A DNA stretch of 5,332 bases, from NCBI GenBank assembly GCA_963974595.1, contig CAXBDA010000124.1, positions 1-5,332 of the forward strand, in the 5' to 3' direction. Origin of the DNA: PZPK01 sp963974595 (GTDB lineage: Bacteria; Pseudomonadota; Gammaproteobacteria; Pseudomonadales; Oleiphilaceae). This document shows, one piece after another, positions 1-5,332 of the stretch. The position numbers and the translations under genes are program-made. The notes under the pieces were generated by a model that was given only the letters and a program-made list of their open reading frames with translations, was not told the origin of the DNA and did not search any database. Each line of letters opens with the position of its first letter. The stretch's first letter is position 1.

Positions 1-89
1 AAACGTACAAAGTGCTGTAAGCTATTGATCTAAGAGGTTGAAAATTCCCTTTTCACAGTTTTAGGTTCCGTTAGTACCCTGCTCTTAAT
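1..89. other. Non-coding sequence downstream of the toxin-antitoxin operon
   Basis: I see no coding region here. The only structure is a short inverted repeat at 39-55, arms TGAAAA and TTTTCA around TTCCC. It is AT-rich, weak and lacks a proper U-tract, so I do not call it a terminator. No Tn3-type GGGG end similar to the right terminal repeat is present, so the left end of the element is not in this stretch. Confidence 0.5.
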
Positions 90-671
90 CTAGCGTCTAG
101 CAACAAGCTCTTCAGCCATGGCCATGAGATCGTCTGGCACCCTCTTAGAGTGCTGTATTGCGGCATTAACCACCTGAACTGTTTGGGTAGTTTCCTTTAA
201 TATTTCGACCTGCGGCATTACACTGGGAGAATTAATCTTTTCGTTTTCAACCATCCAGTCAAGCACTTCTCCAAGATGCCACATGGGCGATGAACCTGAT
301 ATTACTGCAGCTGGAAAGCGTGTTCTGATTCGTGCTGTTTGCCCCGTAGCGTATTTGCGAACAACCTGCCGTGTCATTTTGTGGAATCGCTCGGTAATGG
401 TATCGGCAATCTCTGTCGTATTCATGATATCTGGTGCTAGCTCCGTTAATTTAGCCCCAGGAATGGCAGCCATAACATCTTGGGTTGCAGTTTTAATGGC
501 TTCTGCTGCACTTTCTGACTCACGAATGAAATTAAGAGAAATTGAACCATGAGAGCCTACCCCTACAGTTGCATCGTCGCAGCCTGCTTCAAATAATGCA
601 TCAAGATAATTCTCGGGGTCTTCATTGGGGTCTTGAAGCTGGAAACGCAGTACAAAATCATAATCAGCCAT
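90..671 (-). CDS. Putative antitoxin with C-terminal MerR/AlpA-like DNA-binding region
   Basis: Second gene of a two-gene operon; a 193-residue protein and the likely antitoxin and autorepressor of the small protein encoded just upstream. Residues 3-80 (YDFVLRFQL... GCDDATVGVG... AIPGAK) form an alpha/beta domain I compare with HicB-like antitoxin domains, though the match is by general pattern only. Residues 84-111 (NTTEIADTITERFHKMTRQVVRK) read as a helix-turn-helix. Residues 119-140 (FPAAVISGSSPMWHLGEVLDWM) are the wing and following helix typical of MerR/AlpA-type regulators. The last 50 residues have no recognised motif. I chose the ATG at 671 because AAGGTG lies seven bases upstream of it, inside the end of the upstream gene, and because the protein core starts at MADYDF. 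An in-frame ATG at 707 would add 12 unlikely residues. The one-base gap suggests translational coupling. Its probable operator is the palindrome at 961-984. The DNA-binding part is fairly sure; the antitoxin role is inferred from context. Confidence 0.7.
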   Translation of the reverse strand: MADYDFVLRFQLQDPNEDPENYLDALFEAGCDDATVGVGSHGSISLNFIRESESAAEAIKTATQDVMAAIPGAKLTELAPDIMNTTEIADTITERFHKMTRQVVRKYATGQTARIRTRFPAAVISGSSPMWHLGEVLDWMVENEKINSPSVMPQVEILKETTQTVQVVNAAIQHSKRVPDDLMAMAEELVARR

Positions 672-672
672 G

Positions 673-933
673 TTATTCACCTTCTTCATTACTGCCAGTG
701 CAGCCATCTACCCATCGACGTATTGTCCGGGCGTGATTAGTGGGGTTACGTGGAGTACCCCAGATACTATTTTGACAAAAATCGCCGCACCGACAGGCTT
801 TATCATTAAAGGGGCATCTTAGTTTGCCCCATGCATGAGCACTCTTTCCCGTTTCTACGAATTCCCAGCCATTATCTTCTGCATACTGTACCGCAGATTC
901 AATATCAGGGTTCTTGTGTGGTTTTCGTGCCAT
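673..933 (-). CDS. Small HicA-like putative toxin (mRNA interferase-like)
   Basis: An 86-residue protein, first gene of the operon. Residues 11-46 (helix IESAVQYAEDNGW, then EFVETGKSAHAWGKLRCP) resemble the HicA fold, in which a helix is followed by a strand carrying the catalytic His of a G-S-H motif; here that residue would be His33 in GKSAHAW. Residues 57-77 (IWGTPRNPTNHARTIRRWV) would correspond to the third strand and last helix. HicA proteins are double-stranded-RNA-binding-fold ribonucleases that cleave mRNA. Unlike classical HicA (about 60 residues), this one carries a cysteine-rich insert, C40, C47, C49 and C53, plus C78, which could bind a metal. It is paired with a DNA-binding partner one base downstream, in the toxin-first order of hicAB operons. 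The upstream base sequence has AGAGG four bases before the ATG, but the promoter lies so close that this site may not be transcribed. The toxin call is a motif-level judgement and would need a profile search. Confidence 0.6.
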   Translation of the reverse strand: MARKPHKNPDIESAVQYAEDNGWEFVETGKSAHAWGKLRCPFNDKACRCGDFCQNSIWGTPRNPTNHARTIRRWVDGCTGSNEEGE

Positions 934-960
934 TTATACCTCTAAGTATAGCGATTAGCT
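934..960 (-). promoter_or_regulatory. -10 box and ribosome binding site of the toxin-antitoxin operon
   Basis: On the minus strand TATACT (950-945) is a good -10 box. It is placed 16 bases after a perfect -35 TTGACA (972-967) that lies within the adjacent palindrome. AGAGG follows at 943-939, four bases before the ATG at 933. Only 11 bases separate the -10 box from the start codon, so the expected transcription start lies at roughly 938 and the leader would be about five bases. Confidence 0.7.
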
Positions 961-984
961 TACTGTTGTCAAATGACAACAGTA
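961..984. promoter_or_regulatory. Perfect palindrome overlapping the -35 box: likely operator
   Basis: Arms TACTGTTGTCA (961-971) and TGACAACAGTA (974-984) are exact reverse complements around AA, a 24 bp two-fold symmetric site. On the minus strand the right half contains the -35 hexamer TTGACA of the toxin-antitoxin promoter. A protein bound here would block RNA polymerase. The natural candidate is the MerR/AlpA-like protein of the operon, alone or with its partner, as in other autoregulated toxin-antitoxin operons. That binding is inferred. It could also form a hairpin, but no U-tract follows on the minus strand, so a terminator is unlikely. Confidence 0.75.
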
Positions 985-1050
985 TTCGGTTGTGGTAAAG
1001 GTCTATACCTCACAGCTCTGAAAAACCAAGTTTGTACCGATAAACAGGTG

Positions 1051-1848
1051 CTACGCGCAAGTAAACAATGTATCACAATCATCACAACGGATATTAAGCT
1101 TAGGCTTGCCATAGATCTTTACACCACACCCGTAACAAATATACCGATATCGTGTTTGACGTTTCGCCACTTCTGGAATAAAGAAATCCTTTGGCACCAT
1201 GTCAGAAAATGTCGTGTCTGCGTATTCTTCGAACAACTTTGATAAAGCAGGTAAATTGAGATCTAGCTCGCCTTCTTCCGTCTCCATCACTTCAGATATT
1301 GTGCTGCTACTATTATTTATCGCATTATGGTTAACAATTACCGGCTCAAATAATCGCGGTAACGACATTCGGTCAACCCATTTCATTTGAAAGTTTTTAT
1401 CCGTCTGTAACTTGTAAAAAGCCTGGTGAAACGCGCCACCTTCAATGATGTAATCAGCCATATTCTGGCCTGTGATATCCCCACCAGGCTCACCCGTAGA
1501 GGAAGGCATCAGACCGATACTGACCATTTTGTTCGCCCATTCCTTGTTATGATAATAATCCCGACCAGGCTTACCAAAGCAGAATTGCCAACAATGTGCC
1601 ATTTCATGGACTAGAGTTTGCATGACCTCAATGAAGCGTGAACGAGCAAGGTAGGATGGGTTGATGGCAATCTCATGACACTTTTTGCCGTTCACATCGC
1701 CCCACCGTTCCGGAGCAAAATACCCCATAACGCCCTTTTTACGCTGAACCGTAAACATGATTGTGGGTAGTTCGTTATCAAACAGAGCATCGTTGAAATG
1801 CTCATAAACAAACAACAGTGATTCGTATAATTCGGTCGTTGGTTGCAT
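1051..1848 (-). CDS. SprT/Spartan-like zinc metalloprotease with C-terminal zinc ribbon
   Basis: A 265-residue protein of the SprT-like family, whose eukaryotic member Spartan degrades proteins crosslinked to DNA; roles of bacterial members are poorly known. Residues 5-110 form the SprT-like domain: ELYESLLFVYEHFNDALFDNELP, then the active site HEMAH at 81-85 with H81, H85 and H100 as zinc ligands and E82 as catalytic base. The 15-residue spacing from H85 to H100 matches Spartan. A conserved stretch around 112-141 (GLMPSSTGEPGG...ADYIIEGGAF) is followed by a low-conservation acidic linker near 178-230. C238, C241, C255 and C258 form a zinc ribbon (CYGCG...CDDC). No signal peptide or membrane segment is seen, so it is cytoplasmic. 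It is longer than E. coli SprT (about 165 residues) and resembles the mobile-element-borne relatives. The gene shares its strand with the toxin-antitoxin operon but has a separate upstream region. The ATG at 1848 lacks a clear ribosome binding site, yet MQPTTELYES is where the family homology begins. All catalytic residues are present. Confidence 0.88.
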   Translation of the reverse strand: MQPTTELYESLLFVYEHFNDALFDNELPTIMFTVQRKKGVMGYFAPERWGDVNGKKCHEIAINPSYLARSRFIEVMQTLVHEMAHCWQFCFGKPGRDYYHNKEWANKMVSIGLMPSSTGEPGGDITGQNMADYIIEGGAFHQAFYKLQTDKNFQMKWVDRMSLPRLFEPVIVNHNAINNSSSTISEVMETEEGELDLNLPALSKLFEEYADTTFSDMVPKDFFIPEVAKRQTRYRYICYGCGVKIYGKPKLNIRCDDCDTLFTCA

Positions 1849-1860
1849 AAAATCTATGAA

Positions 1861-1893
1861 TTAGGTAATTGTATAAAAGAATTTATTGTACAT
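1861..1893 (-). CDS. Possible ten-codon leader peptide ahead of the SprT-like gene
   Basis: The minus strand has AGGAG at 1904-1900, six bases before an ATG at 1893, the best ribosome binding site near this gene. The frame reads MYNKFFYTIT and ends in TAA at 1863-1861, 12 bases before the protease ATG at 1848. The peptide is in the same frame as the protease: only the TAA and four further codons separate them. It may be a leader that delivers ribosomes to the protease start by reinitiation, or the remnant of a longer N-terminus broken by a stop. No protein-level conservation can be judged from a single sequence. Confidence 0.4.
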   Translation of the reverse strand: MYNKFFYTIT

Positions 1894-1952
1894 TGAATTC
1901 TCCTAGATTTTTACGATTTCGATTTTTTAATCGTTTCAAGCTGATAAAGCTG

Positions 1953-1970
1953 TATAGATATCGATCTATA
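1953..1970. repeat. Inverted repeat TATAGAT-N4-ATCTATA
   Basis: Two exact seven-base arms lie around ATCG, in very AT-rich sequence. It could be a recombinase or repressor half-site pair, as in serine resolvase sites, but the AT-rich makeup also makes chance likely. Confidence 0.4.
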
Positions 1971-2011
1971 TAGTCAGTTTTGCGCCATTATGGTGCGAAT
2001 GATGGCAAAAA

Positions 2012-2029
2012 TTGTAGTGTACACTACAA
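2012..2029. promoter_or_regulatory. Perfect 18 bp palindrome upstream of the transposase gene
   Basis: TTGTAGTGT followed directly by ACACTACAA, an uninterrupted two-fold symmetric site about 100 bases before the transposase ATG. Its length and lack of spacer suit a homodimeric DNA-binding protein. Which protein is unknown: no regulator gene lies next to it, and the sequence differs from the palindrome at the toxin-antitoxin promoter. A transposase repressor site or part of a resolution site are both possible. Confidence 0.6.
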
Positions 2030-2130
2030 AAAAACGAATGGTGGTCTTAGGGCTGGTGGTAAAGTTGGCGGGATCTACGGCTGTCGATCACCGACATGCT
2101 TAATACCCAATAAGGAAGGCATTAACACTC

Positions 2131-5100
2131 ATGGCAAGCATAAAAATCCTGTCCCCTGCTAGAAAGCGCGTATTTGATGATACACCCAAATTCACAAAAA
2201 ATGAACGCATTGGTTTTATCACCCTTGATCAGCAAACACGAAAAATAGTCGGCTCATTAAAATCGAATGACAATAAAGTCGGATTTGTATTACAACGCGC
2301 TTACTTTCAGGCCAAGGGTCGGTTTTTTGTGCCAGATAAGTATCGCGCGGTAGACAAAAGGTTGGCAGAAAAAATGTTGGGGATAAAAAAGCCCTGTGAT
2401 CTATCCCAATACAATGCAAAGACAGCCTCGTATCACCGAAAGCGTATTCTGGAACTTTACCAATGGAAACCCTATTCCGATAAGGAACGAAGTGCACTCA
2501 CTGTTCATGCCCTTCTCCAGGTGGATAAACGCCAACCTGCAGAAGACATCCTGTTTTCACTGTTGGCTTATTGCTGGAAAGAAAAGATTGAAACCCCTGG
2601 GTATAATGAATTTGCGGCCATTGTCAGCAAAAGCCTCAATGAATATGAAACGATCATGCTCAAGCGCGTCGAGGAAAATATAACAGCAAAACAAAAAGAT
2701 GTAATATTGGCATTAATCAACAACCCGGATGTCGTGACTCGATTTTCAGAATTAACTCGAATTGATCAGTCGGAAACCCAAAAGAAACTGAACCAAAATG
2801 CAAAGATACTTGAACTGTTCAAACAGACTTTTCTTACTATCAAACCGTTACTCGACAGCCTTGCGCTAACCCCTGATGCAGTTAAACATTTTTCCGGAAC
2901 GATTTATAACTCAACGCTGCCACAAATTAAACAGACCAAGAATACACATCTGATCTGCTTACAGTTATCCGCTTTTGTCGAGGATCAATTTTTCCTGCGT
3001 CAGGATTATGCGATTGATGCCTTTTTAAAGCGCATCAAGGCCGTTGTTAATACGGCACGGAAAAAAGATAGTCTGCTCAGGGAAAAAGAAGAAGAAACGT
3101 TGATGGAGGCCAATCGATCTGTTTTGGATTCAGCGAAAACGGCCAAACAGATTTTAAAACTCATTGCTGAAATCTCGCAAAATGAATCCTATTCTTTATC
3201 GGAGAGAAATCAAAAAGTCATTCATCTGGTCGAATCGTTCTTTGAGGCAGAAGACCCTGACACTCTTGCGCATTCACAGCGTATCGAAACCACTCTGAAT
3301 AACAGTCGTCTGAAATTCAACTTTCTTAATTGCCTCTTTGAGCATTCCGATAGTCTCCAGAAATCATTATCACCACTGATCAAAGTATTGTTATTTGATG
3401 AGTCCAATTCAACGCCAGAGCTGATTGAAGCCATCAAATACTTTTCGAAAAACATGACACAGCTGGAAGACCATACACCTGTTGCCTTTCTCTCTGATAA
3501 TGAAAAGAACGTGCTATTTTCAGATCATGTCATCCCTGCTGTGTCGCGATATAAAATGCTGCTTTTCACGCATATCCATCAAGCTATTCGTAATCGGCAT
3601 TTAACCCTGGAATATTCTTATCGATACCGTGCTTATCGAAGGTACATGATATCTGATGTTCAGTGGAAAAAGGATAAACTTGATCTTATCGCAGCCGCCC
3701 AATTAAGCCAGTATATAGATGGTAAACAAGTATTAAATCAGCATGGTGGTCAATTGACGGATACCTATACGCGCATCAATAAAAACTATTTGGACAATAA
3801 AAATGCATTCCTGACTGTTAATACTAAGGGTGAATGGAAGATCAAATCCTCAGAAGCAGAATATGATTCTTCGAAATATATACCGAAGCTCTTGAGTGAT
3901 TCAAAATCAAAGCTTCTCTATGAGTTACTGGCAGAAATTGATAAATACACTGACTTCTCAGATGTGTTTTCCCACCATTCCACCAAAAATGCCAATAAGA
4001 GCATCGATAAGAAATTAATTTATGCCGCCCTGATGAGCCTGGGAACCAATCTTGGACACAGAGACTTATCGCGATCAACAAAAGATATTTCAGAAAAACA
4101 ATTGAGGGATACTGAAAAGCTTTGGCTCTCAAATGAGAATATCAGCAAAGCTAACCAGTGTATTATTTCCTTTATTCAATCCCTACCCCTACCGACCATT
4201 TTTAATGATCAGGAAGGCTTCATTCATTCCAGTAGTGACGGTAAAAAAGTTGTTGTGGCTGTAAACTCCCTGCTCGCTAATTATTCATTCAAATACTATG
4301 GCAAAGAACAAGGTGTTAGCGTGAATAATTTCCTGGATGAAAAACAATCTTTCTTCCATGTGAATGTACTGACATCTTCTGATCGAGAAGCCCCGTATAT
4401 GATGGATGGACTAGTCAAAACCAAGACCAATATTTTCAGAGAGGGAGAATTCCAGCATAGACATTCAACCGATACGCACGGTTATACAGAAGCGATTTTT
4501 GCAGGCCTTCATTTTCTGGATGTTTCCTTCGCACCGAGAATTGCCAAAGTGAATAAACAAACTCTTTATGCGTATGAAGCAAAATCTACCCGAAAGAAAT
4601 CGAAAAATCCCATCGCACCCAAAACCGTAATAAATAAAAAACTGATCCTGGATAATTGGGATGATATTTTACGTCTCATGACTACGATAAAACTTGGCCA
4701 TTGTTCTGCCTCCCTACTCTTCAGAATTTTATCTTCTAGCAAACAAGAAAATGATCTTTATCGCGCCATCAAAGAGTTTGGCCGGTTAATCAAGTCAAAA
4801 TTCATTCTCGATTATATCGATGACGAATCGCTTAGGAAAAAAATTCAAAAACAGCTTAACCGAGTCGAATTAGGTCAAAAACTATCGGAAGCAGTATTCT
4901 TCGGTCGCGCCGGTCGTTTGCATGTGGGCGAGCCAGATGAAATGCAGAAGGCGATGGAATGCAAAACATTTTTAAAGAACGTGATCATCCTCTGGAATTA
5001 TTTGTTCTTGTCAGATTACTATTTAAAGCTTGGCAGCAAAGCTGAAAAAGAGTTCTTGTTAGAAACGATTCGTACCGGTTCTGTCATATCTTGGGAGCAT

Positions 5101-5196
5101 CTCAATATGAAAGGTATCTATGACTTCAGCCAGAAAATAAACCATTCGTTTTCGGCATCCATAAGTGACATGATGAAAATTAAAATGGCTGTTTGA
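2131..5196 (+). CDS. tnpA: Tn3-family transposase (TnpA), apparently full length
   Basis: A 1021-residue transposase that binds the terminal inverted repeats and catalyses replicative transposition, producing cointegrates. The size is normal for the family (about 950-1020). Residues 12-165 match the N-terminal DUF4158 region, with features such as RIGFITL, NKVGFVLQRAYFQAKGRF and the AEKMLGI helix; this part is expected to bind the inverted repeats. The middle (about 170-580) is helical and poorly conserved. Residues 585-985 are the Tn3 DDE catalytic domain. Asp703 lies in SSSDGKK and Asp781 in STDTHGYTEAIF. Glu913, in LNRVELGQKLSEAVFFGRAGRL, sits 132 residues after the second Asp, close to the 130 seen in Tn3 and Tn4430. 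The conserved LKNVIILWNYLFL segment follows. No frameshift or internal stop is present, so the enzyme may be active. The ATG is preceded by GGAAGG 11 bases upstream, a somewhat long spacing. The gene ends 34 bases before the right terminal repeat, the usual position. No tnpR-like resolvase is seen in the window. Confidence 0.96.
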   Translation: MASIKILSPARKRVFDDTPKFTKNERIGFITLDQQTRKIVGSLKSNDNKVGFVLQRAYFQAKGRFFVPDKYRAVDKRLAEKMLGIKKPCDLSQYNAKTASYHRKRILELYQWKPYSDKERSALTVHALLQVDKRQPAEDILFSLLAYCWKEKIETPGYNEFAAIVSKSLNEYETIMLKRVEENITAKQKDVILALINNPDVVTRFSELTRIDQSETQKKLNQNAKILELFKQTFLTIKPLLDSLALTPDAVKHFSGTIYNSTLPQIKQTKNTHLICLQLSAFVEDQFFLRQDYAIDAFLKRIKAVVNTARKKDSLLREKEEETLMEANRSVLDSAKTAKQILKLIAEISQNESYSLSERNQKVIHLVESFFEAEDPDTLAHSQRIETTLNNSRLKFNFLNCLFEHSDSLQKSLSPLIKVLLFDESNSTPELIEAIKYFSKNMTQLEDHTPVAFLSDNEKNVLFSDHVIPAVSRYKMLLFTHIHQAIRNRHLTLEYSYRYRAYRRYMISDVQWKKDKLDLIAAAQLSQYIDGKQVLNQHGGQLTDTYTRINKNYLDNKNAFLTVNTKGEWKIKSSEAEYDSSKYIPKLLSDSKSKLLYELLAEIDKYTDFSDVFSHHSTKNANKSIDKKLIYAALMSLGTNLGHRDLSRSTKDISEKQLRDTEKLWLSNENISKANQCIISFIQSLPLPTIFNDQEGFIHSSSDGKKVVVAVNSLLANYSFKYYGKEQGVSVNNFLDEKQSFFHVNVLTSSDREAPYMMDGLVKTKTNIFREGEFQHRHSTDTHGYTEAIFAGLHFLDVSFAPRIAKVNKQTLYAYEAKSTRKKSKNPIAPKTVINKKLILDNWDDILRLMTTIKLGHCSASLLFRILSSSKQENDLYRAIKEFGRLIKSKFILDYIDDESLRKKIQKQLNRVELGQKLSEAVFFGRAGRLHVGEPDEMQKAMECKTFLKNVIILWNYLFLSDYYLKLGSKAEKEFLLETIRTGSVISWEHLNMKGIYDFSQKINHSFSASISDMMKIKMAV

Positions 5197-5230
5197 AAAA
5201 GTGCAAAGGTTAATTCATTAGATTCAGTGA

Positions 5231-5278
5231 CTTAGGAGCATTTCATTGGATATTTAACCGAATATTGTCAGACACCCC
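5231..5278. repeat. Right terminal inverted repeat (IRR) of the Tn3-family transposon
   Basis: Read inwards on the minus strand, the end starts GGGGTGTCTGACAATATTCG at 5278 and reaches CTCCTAAG at 5231. Tn3-family ends start with GGGG and generally finish with TAAG at about 38 bases. Here TAAG comes at base 48, so the repeat is probably of the longer type, although a 38-base repeat (5241-5278) cannot be excluded. It lies immediately after the transposase gene, as expected. The matching left copy was not found in the window, so the exact inner limit cannot be set by comparison. Confidence 0.8.
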
Positions 5279-5305
5279 ATTAAATGCTTTTTATAAGCAT
5301 CTAAT
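5279..5305. repeat. Hairpin-forming inverted repeat directly outside the transposon end
   Basis: Arms ATTAAATGCTT and AAGCATCTAAT pair at ten of eleven positions around TTTAT. The repeat begins with the first base beyond the terminal CCCC. The five bases ATTAA next to the end would be one copy of the target duplication if this is a simple insertion. The structure may be a terminator or another hairpin of the host replicon into which the element inserted, or a second recombination site. No gene is visible beyond it to decide. Confidence 0.55.
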
Positions 5306-5332
5306 GGATGAGGAATTTTGTTTTGGTAACCC
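5306..5332. other. Flanking DNA outside the transposon
   Basis: This short stretch lies beyond the right terminal repeat and its adjacent hairpin. It should belong to the host replicon or to another mobile element. It is too short for a gene call; I see nothing recognisable. Confidence 0.4.

Larger units (their letters stand above)
1849..2130. other. Divergent intergenic region between the protease and transposase genes
   Basis: This non-coding stretch separates two genes transcribed away from each other, so both promoters should lie in it, yet I find no convincing -35/-10 pair for either. It holds several inverted repeats: CGATT/AATCG around TTTT at 1920-1933, TATAGAT/ATCTATA at 1953-1970, an imperfect one at 1982-1996 centred on CCATTATGG, a perfect 18 bp palindrome at 2012-2029, and TGTCG/CGACA near 2082-2096. 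TGGTGGT occurs twice (2039-2045 and 2054-2060). This is the natural place for a resolution site or for transposase control sequences, but no cognate recombinase is visible to test that. Confidence 0.5.

Noticed and set aside
39..55. Possible terminator after the antitoxin gene
   Set aside because: The stem has only six AT-rich pairs and lacks a U-tract in the needed position.
283..552. Plus-strand reading frame of 89 codons
   Set aside because: It lies wholly opposite the antitoxin gene, has no ribosome binding site and its translation resembles no protein family.
615..634. Direct repeat of GGGGTCTT, resembling Tn3-type ends
   Set aside because: It encodes the DP-N-EDPE part of the antitoxin and does not continue into similarity with the right terminal repeat.
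935..1011. Eight-base direct repeat TATACCTC (935-942 and 1004-1011)
   Set aside because: It is short, and one copy is simply part of the ribosome binding site region of the toxin gene; chance is sufficient.
1980..2162. Plus-strand 60-codon frame overlapping the start of tnpA
   Set aside because: It runs through the palindromes of the intergenic region, has low-complexity Gly-rich sequence and no convincing ribosome binding site. It overlaps the transposase start in another frame.
3842..4132. Minus-strand 96-codon frame inside the transposase gene
   Set aside because: It is antisense to a conserved part of tnpA and shows no family resemblance or start signals.

Overview
The window carries the right-hand part of a Tn3-family transposon from what is probably a gammaproteobacterium. 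That host call is an inference from the moderately AT-rich base composition, from E. coli-like promoter and Shine-Dalgarno sequences, and from the protein families; no rRNA or housekeeping gene is present to fix it. Everything visible belongs to the accessory genome.

Layout from left to right: (1) positions 1-89 are non-coding sequence downstream of a minus-strand operon. (2) At 90-933 on the minus strand lies a compact two-gene operon: a small HicA-like protein (673-933) followed after one base by a 193-residue protein with a C-terminal MerR/AlpA-like DNA-binding region (90-671). It looks like a toxin-antitoxin pair. A strong sigma70-type promoter and a perfect 11+11 bp palindrome sit directly in front of it. 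(3) At 1051-1848, also minus strand, is a SprT/Spartan-like zinc metalloprotease with HEMAH + His and a C-terminal four-cysteine zinc ribbon. It is preceded by a ten-codon open reading frame that has a much better ribosome binding site than the protease itself. (4) At 1849-2130 is a divergent intergenic region rich in inverted repeats, including a perfect 18 bp palindrome; it is the best place to look for transposon resolution or regulatory sites. (5) At 2131-5196 on the plus strand is a full-length, apparently intact Tn3-family transposase, 1021 residues, with the D-D-E residues in place. (6) At 5231-5278 is the right terminal inverted repeat, ending in the expected CCCC. (7) At 5279-5332 is flanking DNA that begins with a hairpin-forming inverted repeat.

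No left terminal repeat and no resolvase gene is visible. The simplest reading is that the transposon extends leftwards out of the window and that the protease and the toxin-antitoxin pair are its passengers. The toxin-antitoxin pair could stabilise the element or its plasmid, the transposase moves it, and the SprT-like protease might act on DNA-bound proteins. The last point is speculation from the family, and the cargo status itself depends on finding the left end.
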